The notes: generated from the letters alone by a model not told the origin. DNA of 64,000 bases from Pseudoalteromonas sp. 0303 (GCF_013349995.1 NZ_JABVXF010000003.1:71787-135786), one strand, 5' to 3'; counted from the first letter of the stretch, positions 46,391 to 55,699 are shown. Translations and numbers: made by a program.

Positions 46391-48034
46391 CTACAACGCA
46401 GCGATACACTCCACTTCAACCTTTGCGCCAAGTGCCAAGCCACTGGCTGCAAAAGCACTTCTGGCGGGTAACTTAGTAAAAAATGGCGTGTAGGCTTTAT
46501 TGGCTAAAGGCCAGTCTTTTATATCTGCCAACATAAGAGTGCATTTAACAATATCGTTAAAATCTAAATTGTGATCTTGCAAAACAAAGCCAATGTTTCT
46601 CATTGCCTGCGTCATTTGGGTGCTGATGTCATTGCCAGCCAACGCCATGGTGGTTGGCAAGTTGCCTAATTGCCCCGATAAAAATAATAACCCAGCCGCT
46701 TCACGCGCCATCACAAACGGTAATTTTTCATTATCACCCAAATGGATAAACTGACCATTTTTAATTACATGAACAATATTTTGGCTGTTGGTGATTTCAA
46801 TACTTGGGTCACTGTTAAGTACCACAAGATTCGCCGTTTTACCTGCCTTTATTGAACCAGTTTGCTTCTCAATGCCAATCACTTTTGCACCATTAATGGT
46901 TGCAGCCTGTAAAGCTTCTAAAGGTGTTAAACCTGCCCGTTCAACTAATAATTGCATTTCATGGTGTACCATAGGCATCACTGTATTAAACCTATCACTG
47001 GTCACATCGGTACCTGCAGCAATAGTTACACCGGCTTGATGAGCCAATTGCGTAAACAGCCCGCCCCACTCATTGAGCAATAACCCTTTTTCACCACGAG
47101 AGGCTTTGGTTTTATCAAATACCGTTAAGGTTGAGTCTAGAATTGTGCCCTTATTTTTCATCTGTTTTATAAGTGATTGATAAGCTTCTAGTTGCTTTGC
47201 ATCGCTTTTTTGCTGCTCTGTTAAGGCAACATTTTTACGGCGCATATCATAGAAATTTTCAATTACTTGCGCGGCAAAATCGGCAGCATGTGAAATTGTT
47301 TCAACCCCACCATTAACCGCTTCAAGCGGTGTTGCTGGGCCAATAAAAGCATGCGACCACACCTTGAGGTCATGTTTTTTAGCAGCTTGAGATAGCTTTG
47401 CTACCACTGTTCCTGGCACATTTGCATAAATTTTGATGCCGGTTGCCCCCAACCCTTTGCTACGTAGCATAATGGCATCAAAGTCACTGTGTTCATCAAC
47501 GGCACGCATCCAGTCCACAGCACCGGGGATTTCACCTTTTGCAGAGGCGACTGTACGGGGGTCCGAAAAGAACGCTTTACCACCAATAATCACAGAATAA
47601 TAAATATCCGGTGATTGAATAATATCGTTATCGGCTCGTCTTTTAAGTGAACTCAAAGCACGGGTATCACCACCCATATCACGTACACTTGTCACACCTC
47701 CCTGTAAAAGCTGACGCAAGCGAGTGCGCGTGATTTCATCATTATCTGAATCATCAGGCGAAGTAGCATGGTGCACATGAGTATCTATTAAACCGGGTAT
47801 TACATACTTACCTGCTAAATCGATTTTAATGACACCATCGGCAAAGCGACGAGATCTTGAAGGAACAATATGTTTGATTTTGTCATCTTCTATGATGATG
47901 GTTTGTGCTTTATTAACCGACAAGGTTTCCACGTCGATTAGGTTCACATTTTGTAATGCAATGGTTTGAGCCATCACCGACGACGATAAACCCAATGCAA
48001 TGCTGGCAAGTAATGTGTTAATGCCCGATTTCAT
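46391..48034 (-). CDS. secreted amidohydrolase fused to a RidA (YjgF) domain
   Basis: This 547-residue protein has a signal peptide (SIALGLSSSVMA). Residues about 20-425 are an amidohydrolase: VIPGLIDTHVHHA (HxH), GIKIYANV (Lys), SHAFIGPATPLEAV and ETISHAAD (His), IAAGTDVTS (Asp). Residues about 432-547 are a RidA domain beginning MAREAAGLLFLSGQLG and ending LPARSAFAASGLALGAKVEVECIA, with the catalytic Arg and Glu positions kept. RidA deaminates enamine/imine products. The fusion suggests that ring or amide cleavage releases an imine which is then hydrolysed. ATG 48034 has AGAGG upstream. The divergent LysR gene at 48142 is its likely regulator. Confidence 0.88.
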   Translation of the reverse strand: MKSGINTLLASIALGLSSSVMAQTIALQNVNLIDVETLSVNKAQTIIIEDDKIKHIVPSRSRRFADGVIKIDLAGKYVIPGLIDTHVHHATSPDDSDNDEITRTRLRQLLQGGVTSVRDMGGDTRALSSLKRRADNDIIQSPDIYYSVIIGGKAFFSDPRTVASAKGEIPGAVDWMRAVDEHSDFDAIMLRSKGLGATGIKIYANVPGTVVAKLSQAAKKHDLKVWSHAFIGPATPLEAVNGGVETISHAADFAAQVIENFYDMRRKNVALTEQQKSDAKQLEAYQSLIKQMKNKGTILDSTLTVFDKTKASRGEKGLLLNEWGGLFTQLAHQAGVTIAAGTDVTSDRFNTVMPMVHHEMQLLVERAGLTPLEALQAATINGAKVIGIEKQTGSIKAGKTANLVVLNSDPSIEITNSQNIVHVIKNGQFIHLGDNEKLPFVMAREAAGLLFLSGQLGNLPTTMALAGNDISTQMTQAMRNIGFVLQDHNLDFNDIVKCTLMLADIKDWPLANKAYTPFFTKLPARSAFAASGLALGAKVEVECIAAL

Positions 48035-48100
48035 AATCACCTCTTATTCTTGTTTTAACTCCCAACTTACACCTGAATGACTTGGTTTTATATCTCACAA

Positions 48101-48121
48101 AAGTTTATAGTGTATGAACTT
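48101..48121. promoter_or_regulatory. T-N11-A type LysR box between divergent genes
   Basis: AAGTT and AACTT are inverted with an 11-base centre. TTATAG is also repeated directly 16 bases apart across the same site. It lies 20 bases before the LysR start and about 65 from the amidohydrolase-RidA start. Confidence 0.45.
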
Positions 48122-48141
48122 ATAGTTTAAAAATAATAACA

Positions 48142-49041
48142 ATGAACAAACTAGAAGCCGTTAGAGCCTTATGCTTAGTCGCTGAATATAAAAGCTTTAC
48201 GCGGGCTGCTAAGCAGATGCAGCTGTCTACCACCATGGTAAGCCGCCATGTTAAACAGTTAGAGCAAAACTTAGGCTGCTTGCTGCTAAAGCGAAACACC
48301 CGTAAAGTTTGCTTAACTGATGCAGGACAAAACTATGTTCTGCAAATGAAGCCTTTACTGAATAAATTTAATGAAGTTGATGAAGAGATAAGCGGGCTTA
48401 GTCAAGCGCCTAGCGGCAAGCTGGCTATTTCCGCCAGTATTGAATTTGGTTGCCAATATTTAACACCTTTGATCAGCCAATATCAGCATGCTTTTCCCGA
48501 TGTTAAATTAGATATTGTATTGTCTAATACGCCCGTTGATTTATTTGATAGCCAAATTGATCTGGCATTTAGAGTTGCTCCTTCATTACCTGATGCCAGC
48601 CACATAGCGCAGACGGTTTGCCATTCATCATTATCTTTATGGGCCAGTCCTGCCTACTTAAAAATACATGGTACGCCAACAGATATTGCGGCTTTATCTG
48701 AACATAGATTACTGTTTTTCAGTCATCATATTCGTCATGACCAATGGATTTTTTTGCTAGATGGTCAGCATGTTTGCCGCAAGTTTAACTGGGCAATGAC
48801 TTCTAATAATGGCCGATTTTTAAATGAAGCAGCGGCAGCGGGTGATGGGATCATTCAAGCCCCTCGTTATTCAGTAGCCCCGTTTATAAAATCAGGCGAA
48901 TTAGTCGAGGTGTTAGCACAGCACACCCTAAATCCATTAACGATTGCTGCGGTTTATCCGCATAGGTATGCGCTGTCAAATCGGGTGAAATCATTTGTTG
49001 AGCTGGCTAAACTCTACTTTAGCCAGCATCCGATCCCTTAA
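48142..49041 (+). CDS. LysR-family transcriptional regulator
   Basis: This 299-residue regulator has an N-terminal helix-turn-helix (VRALCLVAEYKSFTRAAKQMQLSTTMVSRHVKQLEQNLG) and an effector domain (GKLAISASIEFGCQYLTPLI, then APSLPDASHIAQTVCHSSLSLWASPAYL). The ligand is unknown. It is divergent from the amidohydrolase-RidA fusion with a LysR-type box between, so it is the likely regulator of that gene. Its stop interlocks with mgtE (TTAA at 49038-49041). Confidence 0.9.
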   Translation: MNKLEAVRALCLVAEYKSFTRAAKQMQLSTTMVSRHVKQLEQNLGCLLLKRNTRKVCLTDAGQNYVLQMKPLLNKFNEVDEEISGLSQAPSGKLAISASIEFGCQYLTPLISQYQHAFPDVKLDIVLSNTPVDLFDSQIDLAFRVAPSLPDASHIAQTVCHSSLSLWASPAYLKIHGTPTDIAALSEHRLLFFSHHIRHDQWIFLLDGQHVCRKFNWAMTSNNGRFLNEAAAAGDGIIQAPRYSVAPFIKSGELVEVLAQHTLNPLTIAAVYPHRYALSNRVKSFVELAKLYFSQHPIP

Positions 49042-50390
49042 AGAAGGAGTAAACTACCTAAACCTAGGAAGGTAACAAAACCAACGATGTCGGTGACTGT
49101 GGTCAGGATCACAGACCCTGAAAGGGCTGGATCGATTTTAAGCTTATCTAAAATCGATGGGATCACTACCCCTGATAACGAAGCAGCAACCAAGTTAAGT
49201 AAAATAGCGATAGTGATGGTTAAACTTAACATGCCATCGTTGAACCAAAAATAAGTGAGTACACCAATCACAAAGGCCCAAACACAACCATTTAACGCCC
49301 CTACTCTTAGCTCTTTTTTCAGCAGTGCTCTACGGTTGGAGTCGGTAACCTGACCAAGCGCTAAACCGCGCACAATTACCGTTAACGTCTGACTACCTGC
49401 AATACCGCCCATAGAAGCGACAACCGGCATTAATACCGCCAGCGCAACCACTTGCTCGATAGTTGCACCAAACAAACCGATAAACCAAGAGGCCAAAAAC
49501 GCCGTTGCTAGGTTAATACCAAGCCAAATACCGCGGTTTTTTGCCGATTTAGTGACGCTTGAGAACAGATCCTCGTCTTCACGTAGACCACCGGCTTTTG
49601 CAGCGGCTTCGTCGGTGACTTCTTGGCGTAATTCATAAGCTGATGACACTGATAACCGGCCTAATAGTTTGTTGTCGGCATTAACAACTGGCATCGCCAT
49701 TTGCTCACTGTGAATAACCACTTCAGCTGCTTCGTATAAGTCGTCATCAGCATGTAAAGCCGATACATCAAGGTTCGCGTAATCCAGCAGGCTGTCGTTA
49801 TCATTAGCTTTAAATAAAGCGTTGATAGCCACTTCACCAATGAGAGTGCCCTTACGACTGACTAAATAAATCACCTCGGTATATTGCGGTAAACCTTTTT
49901 GAAAAATTTTACGCGCGCCTGCCACGGTGAGTTTTTCTGACACTTTTAGCGCATCAAAATCGAGCCAGTGACCTAACTGCTCTGGATTATATTGCTGTGC
50001 AAGGTCATACTGTTTTGTTTGAACTTCATCGAGTTGTCTGCGTGCATAATCAACAAAGCGCTCAGGAATAATTTCTTCAAGTTCAAGTAACTCTTCTACG
50101 CTTACTTCGTCAAGTAGCTTAAAGCCTTCGGCTTCTTCTAGACTTTGCAATAACCAACGACAGCTATCGCCACCTAAGTTAATGAAGATTTCATGTTGCG
50201 TATCTTCATCGAGTAATTGCCAAATCTCTAAACGCTGTTCTTTAGGTAATGCTTCAAACAATAACGATAGATGTTCTGTAGAAAGCTTTTCTTTAGCATC
50301 AGCAAGTAACTTATTTTTGCGTGTTGTGGTGTCACACTGAAGCAAGTCATCAATTAACTGGGGAAGTTGGTCAACAGGATACTCAATCAT
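49038..50390 (-). CDS. mgtE: magnesium transporter MgtE
   Basis: This 450-residue homodimeric Mg2+ channel has an N-terminal superhelical domain (about 1-130, LFEALPKEQRLEIWQLLDEDTQ), a CBS pair (about 135-260, with YLVSRKGTLIGEVAINAL and SEQMAMPVVNADNKLLGRLS), and five membrane helices with the pore sequence AVLMPVVASMGGIAGSQTLTV and later ILTTVTDIVGFVTFLGLG. All are standard. ATG 50390 follows GAGGT. It is monocistronic; the upstream 215 bases show no riboswitch I can recognise. Confidence 0.95.
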   Translation of the reverse strand: MIEYPVDQLPQLIDDLLQCDTTTRKNKLLADAKEKLSTEHLSLLFEALPKEQRLEIWQLLDEDTQHEIFINLGGDSCRWLLQSLEEAEGFKLLDEVSVEELLELEEIIPERFVDYARRQLDEVQTKQYDLAQQYNPEQLGHWLDFDALKVSEKLTVAGARKIFQKGLPQYTEVIYLVSRKGTLIGEVAINALFKANDNDSLLDYANLDVSALHADDDLYEAAEVVIHSEQMAMPVVNADNKLLGRLSVSSAYELRQEVTDEAAAKAGGLREDEDLFSSVTKSAKNRGIWLGINLATAFLASWFIGLFGATIEQVVALAVLMPVVASMGGIAGSQTLTVIVRGLALGQVTDSNRRALLKKELRVGALNGCVWAFVIGVLTYFWFNDGMLSLTITIAILLNLVAASLSGVVIPSILDKLKIDPALSGSVILTTVTDIVGFVTFLGLGSLLLL

Positions 50391-50605
50391 TTGAGACCTC
50401 GGTTAATTACATCAATAACAATAGTCTAACGCAGCTCAGGAAAAATAACTGCTCTGAAAAGGTATATTTTTTGAAACCAAACAATTATCCCCCAGCTGTA
50501 AAACATCGTTTTTAAATCACTGTTTCAAGCTAGAGAATCACAATTGCATAAAAAAGCACACTTAAACGCAATTAAGATCTATTACCATTCGTATTACAAT
50601 GATAA

Positions 50606-51178
50606 AAACCAATACTCAATGCCTTTGGCAAAGAAGCGCTTAATAAAGAGCTATTAGCTCTATCGCTTGTTGCTTTTGAACGTACGTTTGATGTTCTTGA
50701 ATCACTTTTCACGCGTTTTATCGATAAAGCGCAAACGCGTCCTAGTGAAGCTGTTGCACTTTTAGACGATCAACAACTTGAAGGCTTACATTTATTTAGA
50801 ACCAAGGCGAGGTGTATGACTTGTCATGAAGGTGCTTTACTCAGCGACAATGAATCCCATGTTACGGGGCTACATTTTTATGGTAGAAAACTTCAAGATT
50901 TAGGCCGTTTTGATGCCACCCAAGACTCCGCTGATATTGGCAAGTTTAGAGCCCCTTCTCTTTTAGCGTTACAACAAAGTATGCCTTGGATGCACCATGG
51001 TGGCTTTCAAAGTTTGCTAGGGATAGTCAACTTCTACAACGCAGGTGGAGCAAGGCCAAAACCGAGAAAAAAATTTAAAGATGATCCAAACTACCCACAG
51101 ACAACTGAGTTACTGCATAAGTTAGAGCTCAGTAAGGATGAAAAAAATGCACTCATCGCATTTTTAGAAACCCTTTAA
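50606..51178 (+). pseudogene. C-terminal remnant of a di-heme cytochrome c peroxidase (MauG/CcpA family)
   Basis: An open frame without a start (preceded by TGA TAA at 50600-50605) encodes LNAFGKEALNKELLALSLVA, then FERTFDVLESLF, LEGLHLFRTKARCMTCHEGA (second-heme CxxCH), KFRAPSLLALQQSMPWMHHG and ends IAFLETL. Family proteins of over 300 residues begin with a signal peptide and the first heme domain; both are missing here. An ATG at 50816 exists only because it is the Met inside CMTCH. I read it as a 5'-deleted gene. Its frame is otherwise undamaged, so the loss may be recent. Confidence 0.8.
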
Positions 51179-51214
51179 CTGCACGCTCGCTCTTAGCGAT
51201 AAGAGCGGGCTTTC

Positions 51215-52213
51215 TTACCCCTTCAATTGACTTGGCGTAAGCCCGGTCCAGCGTTTAAATGCTCGTCTGAAATTAGCAATATCATAAAATGATAAGCGCA
51301 TGGCGACTTGCTCATTGCATTGTTCCCGTATGGCAAGTAGGTAAATCGCTTTGCGCTTACTTTGCTCATCATACAAGGTAGAAAAACGTACGCCATGAGC
51401 TTTTAATTTACGCTTGAAGGTTGCAGGGCTCATGGCAAATTGGCTGGCTACTTGATCTAAATTTAACGCCGGAGTTTGATAAATTAATCGGCTCACGGCT
51501 TCAACAAAGGTGCTATTTGCAGAATTTAATGCCGCTAGTTGCGAGTTAATTTGTGAGAACCTAAAACTACTAAACGCGGGGTTAGTGAGCCTAAGCGCGT
51601 TTTTATTCAATACCCAACGGGTTATAGGCTTTTCAAAAGCGACTTTAAGGCCCAAATACTGCTCGTATTCTTGGCTATGTCTGGCGCGTTTATAGGCAAA
51701 CTCAAACTGACAAGGGACTCGCTCACCCGCCACCTTTTTTAGAACTTGGTAAAACGCGGCGCTGTAAATTTCCATTACGTACTGGCTTATTTCATCATCC
51801 AAGCCCACAGCATTTTGCAGCACAATGTAATACTGCTCGTTGTGCACATAACTATAACTAAATAACAAAGGGGCTAGCTGCATGCGCAAATTGTGTAACT
51901 GCTTTAAAGCTTGGCCAATGTGCGCTGCATGTAACACGCCTTGGGCGGCAACAGAGGTATCGTTTGCCAGTTGACTGCCTAATAAAAAACCGCTGTCGGC
52001 GGACTTCATCAACTGCTTAAACTGCGTCAATAAACGCACTTGCTGTGAAATACTAAACTGATGCTGCACACTCATTAAGTCTTGCTCAAACACCCCAGTG
52101 CCTCTGAGTAACTTATGCAATGCAATGCCGCGACTTAAGGCCAGCTCCACCAGCGTGGTGATCAGGCCCTGTGCGGTGAGGTATTTGTCATCTTGATTAA
52201 GATACGGCTTCAC
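51215..52213 (-). CDS. AraC-family transcriptional regulator
   Basis: This 332-residue protein has an N-terminal AraC-binding-type domain of the OruR/ArgR class (ALSRGIALHKLLRGTGVFEQDL, then QFKQLMKSADSGFLLG) and a C-terminal double helix-turn-helix (QVASQFAMSPATFKRKLKAHG, then VAMRLSFYDIANFRRAFKRWTGLTPSQL). The start is GTG at 52213, 17 bases inside the end of the GGDEF gene, so the pair is translationally coupled. Through that operon it would be under the Pho box at 53195. Targets are unknown; the phytase operon is a candidate. Confidence 0.92.
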   Translation of the reverse strand: MKPYLNQDDKYLTAQGLITTLVELALSRGIALHKLLRGTGVFEQDLMSVQHQFSISQQVRLLTQFKQLMKSADSGFLLGSQLANDTSVAAQGVLHAAHIGQALKQLHNLRMQLAPLLFSYSYVHNEQYYIVLQNAVGLDDEISQYVMEIYSAAFYQVLKKVAGERVPCQFEFAYKRARHSQEYEQYLGLKVAFEKPITRWVLNKNALRLTNPAFSSFRFSQINSQLAALNSANSTFVEAVSRLIYQTPALNLDQVASQFAMSPATFKRKLKAHGVRFSTLYDEQSKRKAIYLLAIREQCNEQVAMRLSFYDIANFRRAFKRWTGLTPSQLKG

Positions 52214-53114
52214 AATGGCTGACTCTTTGTTGTTTTTGTTGTTGTAACTTAGCGTGTAAACGCGAGCTTAAACTTTGTGGTGTATCGCCTTGTATACTGC
52301 CTACTAAGGCCGCTGTTACATCTTGAAACTTTGCGTGTTTTGCACCTTCGACCTTAAATGCACAATGGCTCAGCGCCGAGGTAATTTGCGCCACCAGCTC
52401 TTTTGCTTGTACTGCGCTGGTATTTGGCATTAGCACCATAAAGCAGTCTCCTGCATAGCGACACACCACATCGCTAAGGCGGCAATTCATCAATAAAAGC
52501 TCGCTAACTTCACCCAGTAAGCGGTCGCCTTCGATAAAACCAAATTCAGCGTTAAAATCAGCAAAACCGCGAATATCAATGGCGGCTAGTTGAAGAGGCT
52601 GTGGCTCACTTAACTGCTCTTTTAGCACTGCTTGTAAATAATCAGCCTTATACAGCCCTGTTATTGAGCACACTAACTCATGCTCACGATGCTGTGCTTC
52701 ACGGCGCTTTAACTGCCTATTCAGTACGTATTGCTCTTGGTGCCATTGATACAGCCCAAGGCTTGTGAAAATCATGCCAATCGGCGCAGGCAATGATTCA
52801 ATCCAAGTAAGCCACGTGTTGGTTGGTTGATGTAACCACTCATCAAATAAATCAAGGGAAGCTGAAAACATAAAAAGCCCAAGCCCAAGCACTAAAAAGC
52901 TGGTGACTTTGCCGGGCGGCCTCGAAATAAGCAGCGCAGCTATCCAAGTAAGGGTCATTAGCACAATGCCACCCTCACCTAAAATATCTAACCACGCGAT
53001 ATCAGCAAGAGGCTTTAATTCTCCTGCTTGTGCGCTTAGCAAAAACGCAATTACAAACAGAGCAATAACTGCATTGGTTAAAAGTCGATGATGAGTAAAA
53101 GGGTTATATCGCAT
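52197..53114 (-). CDS. membrane protein with degenerate GGDEF domain and intact I-site
   Basis: It has four hydrophobic N-terminal segments (about 10-135) and a GGDEF-fold domain (about 150-300). The signature is degenerate: CSITGLYKADYL replaces D-LTGL-NR, and the GGDEF motif reads AGDCF, losing the first Gly and the Glu. Upstream, CRLSDVVCRYAGDCF keeps RxxD at the I-site distance. It is therefore unlikely to make c-di-GMP but may bind it. It is the first gene of an operon with the AraC regulator (17-base overlap), preceded by a minus-strand Pho-box-like site. ATG 53114 has AGG at eight bases. Confidence 0.85.
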   Translation of the reverse strand: MRYNPFTHHRLLTNAVIALFVIAFLLSAQAGELKPLADIAWLDILGEGGIVLMTLTWIAALLISRPPGKVTSFLVLGLGLFMFSASLDLFDEWLHQPTNTWLTWIESLPAPIGMIFTSLGLYQWHQEQYVLNRQLKRREAQHREHELVCSITGLYKADYLQAVLKEQLSEPQPLQLAAIDIRGFADFNAEFGFIEGDRLLGEVSELLLMNCRLSDVVCRYAGDCFMVLMPNTSAVQAKELVAQITSALSHCAFKVEGAKHAKFQDVTAALVGSIQGDTPQSLSSRLHAKLQQQKQQRVSHCEAVS

Positions 53115-53178
53115 TCTCAGTACCTAACAATAATTCACGCTGCCATGCTAACTCGTTAGCGTTTAAAGCAGCAGGGTC

Positions 53179-53212
53179 ATATTAGCTCAATGATGTGACA
53201 GCAAAACGACAG
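53179..53212 (-). promoter_or_regulatory. Pho box with -10, driving GGDEF-AraC operon
   Basis: The minus strand at 53212-53195 reads CTGTCGT, four bases, CTGTCAC, the two seven-base half-sites of a PhoB box in canonical spacing. It matches 14 of 18 consensus positions by eye. Ten bases further is TAATAT (53179-53184) as -10. There is no other -35, as expected when PhoB replaces it. Confidence 0.65.
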
Positions 53213-53330
53213 TCAAACCTTGTTAAACCCCTTAAGCACTGTATTTACCTTAACGAGATGGGGTTATTGCAGCTCAAAAGTACTTTTAAAACCATCTAAT
53301 CACTTGTTTTTACTGGCTGTTAGCGATTTT

Positions 53331-53364
53331 CTGTCACATTTGCGTCATTTAAGCTGCGTACTTT
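53331..53364 (+). promoter_or_regulatory. Pho box with -10, driving TonB receptor-phytase operon
   Basis: CTGTCAC, four bases, GCGTCAT at 53331-53348 fits the PhoB box layout (14 of 18 by eye). After exactly ten bases comes TACTTT (53359-53364), and the receptor ATG is 35 bases further. It pairs with the oppositely oriented site at 53195-53212. Confidence 0.65.
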
Positions 53365-53398
53365 GCTCATCAAACCAAGGACAACCAGGAGCAAACCC

Positions 53399-55699
53399 AT
53401 GAAACAATTTAAAACGAAGGCGTTAGTAAGCGCCCTCGCCTTATGCCAATTTGCCGCTTACGCACAAGACGAACAAAACAGCGAAGAGAAAAAAGTAAAA
53501 GTCTCTGAAGAGCTTGTTGTATATGGCGAAATTGGTTATCGCAACCGCTCACAAGAGCTGGCACCGACGCTTGAATACTCACAAGAGTACTTTCAACGTT
53601 TTGAACCGCTGACTGCCGGTGATGCATTAAAACGTGTACCGAGTGTGACGTTTTTATCAGATGTTTTAGAGTCTGATGGCGCCCGTATGCGTGGCTTAAG
53701 CCCAGCTTACACAAAGGTGCTTATCAACGGTGAAGAAGTACCTGGTGCAGGTGCTGACCGCTCATTCTTTGTTGACCGTATTCCTGCCGAGCTAATTGAG
53801 CGTGTAGAAATTATTCGTGCTTCAAGTGCAAACCGCTCTGCCGATGCCATTGCCGGTACGCTAAACATTGTATTGCGTGACGGTTACAGCCTAGATGGTG
53901 GTTACCTTCGTGCGGGTGGCCTGCGTTATGACGATGGCGAATTAAAAGAAAGCTTTGCAGGTGTTTACGGCACTGAGTTTGCTGGCGGCCGTTTACTACT
54001 TGGTGCGAACTTACAAGGTCGTTATAACCCAAAACAAAAATCAAGCCTACGCTATGGCGACAGCCCAGAGAATAACGCTAATTACAAAACCGAAGAATTC
54101 GATAACCGCGAAGATCAATCAGATATTCGCGACGGTGACGACACCTCGCTAAACGCCAGCTACGAAATAGCTTTTGATGACGGCAGCAAGTTCGATATCA
54201 GCGCAATTTGGGTTGATACCGACCGTACTGAAGATGAGCGTTCATTTGAATATGACGATCCAACAGCAATCAATAACTCAATTGTTGAAGGCGGTAACCT
54301 TGAGACCGACAACGCCAATGTGTCTTTCATCGATCAAACCAACTACAACATCAACTCGGGTTATGAGTTACCCATTTTTGGTGGCACCAGTAAATTCAAA
54401 CTTGGTTTTGCAAGCTTTGAAGAGTCTGTTTACGAGCAAGAAGTAGAAATCGATACCTCTGAGCTACCTATGGTTTTTGAGGAAGAAGAAGAAACCGTAG
54501 ACCTTGATGACAAAGAATGGTCATTACAATGGCAACATAGCTTATTTGCAGGCGAGAGCAAAACGATTCAATTCGGTGCCTTTGTCCAAGGTAAAGAACG
54601 CGATACTGCGGTTTATCAAGCCGAAGGTGAAAGCGAACAAAGCTTTACCAGCTGGGATCAGTTCAGCAAAACACCACTGTCACTGGCAGGCTTTAACAAC
54701 GAGTTTGAAGCAGCCGCTGGTGGCGTCAATAAACTCGAAGAAGACCGCCTAGATGTATTTGCATTAGTTAAGCACGAAGACCAAGACTTCTCGTGGGAGT
54801 TAGGTGTGCGCTACGAAACAACCGACTCAACCATTACTGACAAAGCAGAAGGTGTAAGCGCTAAAAACGATTATGACTTCTTCTTACCATCGGCACATTT
54901 ACGCTACAACGTCTCTGAAAACGGCCGTGTCAGTGCATCGGTTGCTCGCAGCTTACGTCGTCCTGATTTTGATTACATCACCCCAGCTCTACTTGAAAAA
55001 GAGTTAGGCGATAACGACTTTTTAGGAAACCCAGACCTACAACCAGAATCATCGTGGGGTATGGACTTAGGTTATGAGTATCGCTTAGGTAAAAGCGGCG
55101 TCGTAGGTATCAATGTGTTCTATCGCGATGTCACTGACCTTATCGAAATAGCCAATACAGGCCAACAAGGTTCAGAAGGTGATGGTACTTACATTTTGCA
55201 ACCGCGTAACACCGGTGATGGCAACGTAAAAGGTATCGAGCTTGATTTATCAACGCCGCTAAGCGCTATTAGCATGCCAAACACAGGGGTATTCTTTAAC
55301 TACTCATGGCTTGATTCAGAAGTAGATGACACTTTCGGTAGCCGTAAATTCAACGACCAATCTGACTACGTGTTTAACGTTGGTTTTATTCAAGACCTAC
55401 CTGATTTAGGCGCTTCGTTCGGTGCAACTTACCGTAAACAAGGTGATGCTTATGGCCGTATCGTGGGTGAAGAAGTAACCACACACTACGGCGCAGACCT
55501 TGAACTATTCGTAGAAAAACGCTGGCAAGACGTCACGCTTCGTTTAGTGGGCTCAAACCTATTAGATGCAAGTAAAGACGAAACCTTTAACAAGTTCGAC
55601 ACGGTTGATGACCAAATCAACCGCGACTTTGACGAGTATGAACTGGAGTCTGAAGAAGCAGGCCCTGTTATTCAGTTAATGCTGCGCTACGCATTTTAA
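53399..55699 (+). CDS. TonB-dependent receptor linked to phytase
   Basis: This 766-residue outer-membrane receptor has a signal peptide (LVSALALCQFAAYA), a plug (AGDALKRVPSVTFL, then RMRGLSPAYTKVLINGEEVPGAG and IERVEIIRASSANRSADAIAGTLNIVLRDG) and a barrel finishing IQLMLRYAF. ATG 53399 has AGGAG upstream. The phytase gene follows after 57 bases with no terminator, so they form one operon. From that link I infer uptake of phytate or lower inositol phosphates. A Pho-box-like promoter precedes it. Confidence 0.9.
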   Translation: MKQFKTKALVSALALCQFAAYAQDEQNSEEKKVKVSEELVVYGEIGYRNRSQELAPTLEYSQEYFQRFEPLTAGDALKRVPSVTFLSDVLESDGARMRGLSPAYTKVLINGEEVPGAGADRSFFVDRIPAELIERVEIIRASSANRSADAIAGTLNIVLRDGYSLDGGYLRAGGLRYDDGELKESFAGVYGTEFAGGRLLLGANLQGRYNPKQKSSLRYGDSPENNANYKTEEFDNREDQSDIRDGDDTSLNASYEIAFDDGSKFDISAIWVDTDRTEDERSFEYDDPTAINNSIVEGGNLETDNANVSFIDQTNYNINSGYELPIFGGTSKFKLGFASFEESVYEQEVEIDTSELPMVFEEEEETVDLDDKEWSLQWQHSLFAGESKTIQFGAFVQGKERDTAVYQAEGESEQSFTSWDQFSKTPLSLAGFNNEFEAAAGGVNKLEEDRLDVFALVKHEDQDFSWELGVRYETTDSTITDKAEGVSAKNDYDFFLPSAHLRYNVSENGRVSASVARSLRRPDFDYITPALLEKELGDNDFLGNPDLQPESSWGMDLGYEYRLGKSGVVGINVFYRDVTDLIEIANTGQQGSEGDGTYILQPRNTGDGNVKGIELDLSTPLSAISMPNTGVFFNYSWLDSEVDDTFGSRKFNDQSDYVFNVGFIQDLPDLGASFGATYRKQGDAYGRIVGEEVTTHYGADLELFVEKRWQDVTLRLVGSNLLDASKDETFNKFDTVDDQINRDFDEYELESEEAGPVIQLMLRYAF

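Noticed and set aside
50391..50605. Mg2+ riboswitch upstream of mgtE
   Set aside because: No M-box-like conserved helices or terminator hairpin could be seen; only AT-rich leader DNA is present.
50816..51178. 120-aa 'cytochrome' gene starting at ATG 50816
   Set aside because: The Met is the second residue of the CMTCH heme motif; homology continues upstream, so it is a gene remnant, not a complete small gene.
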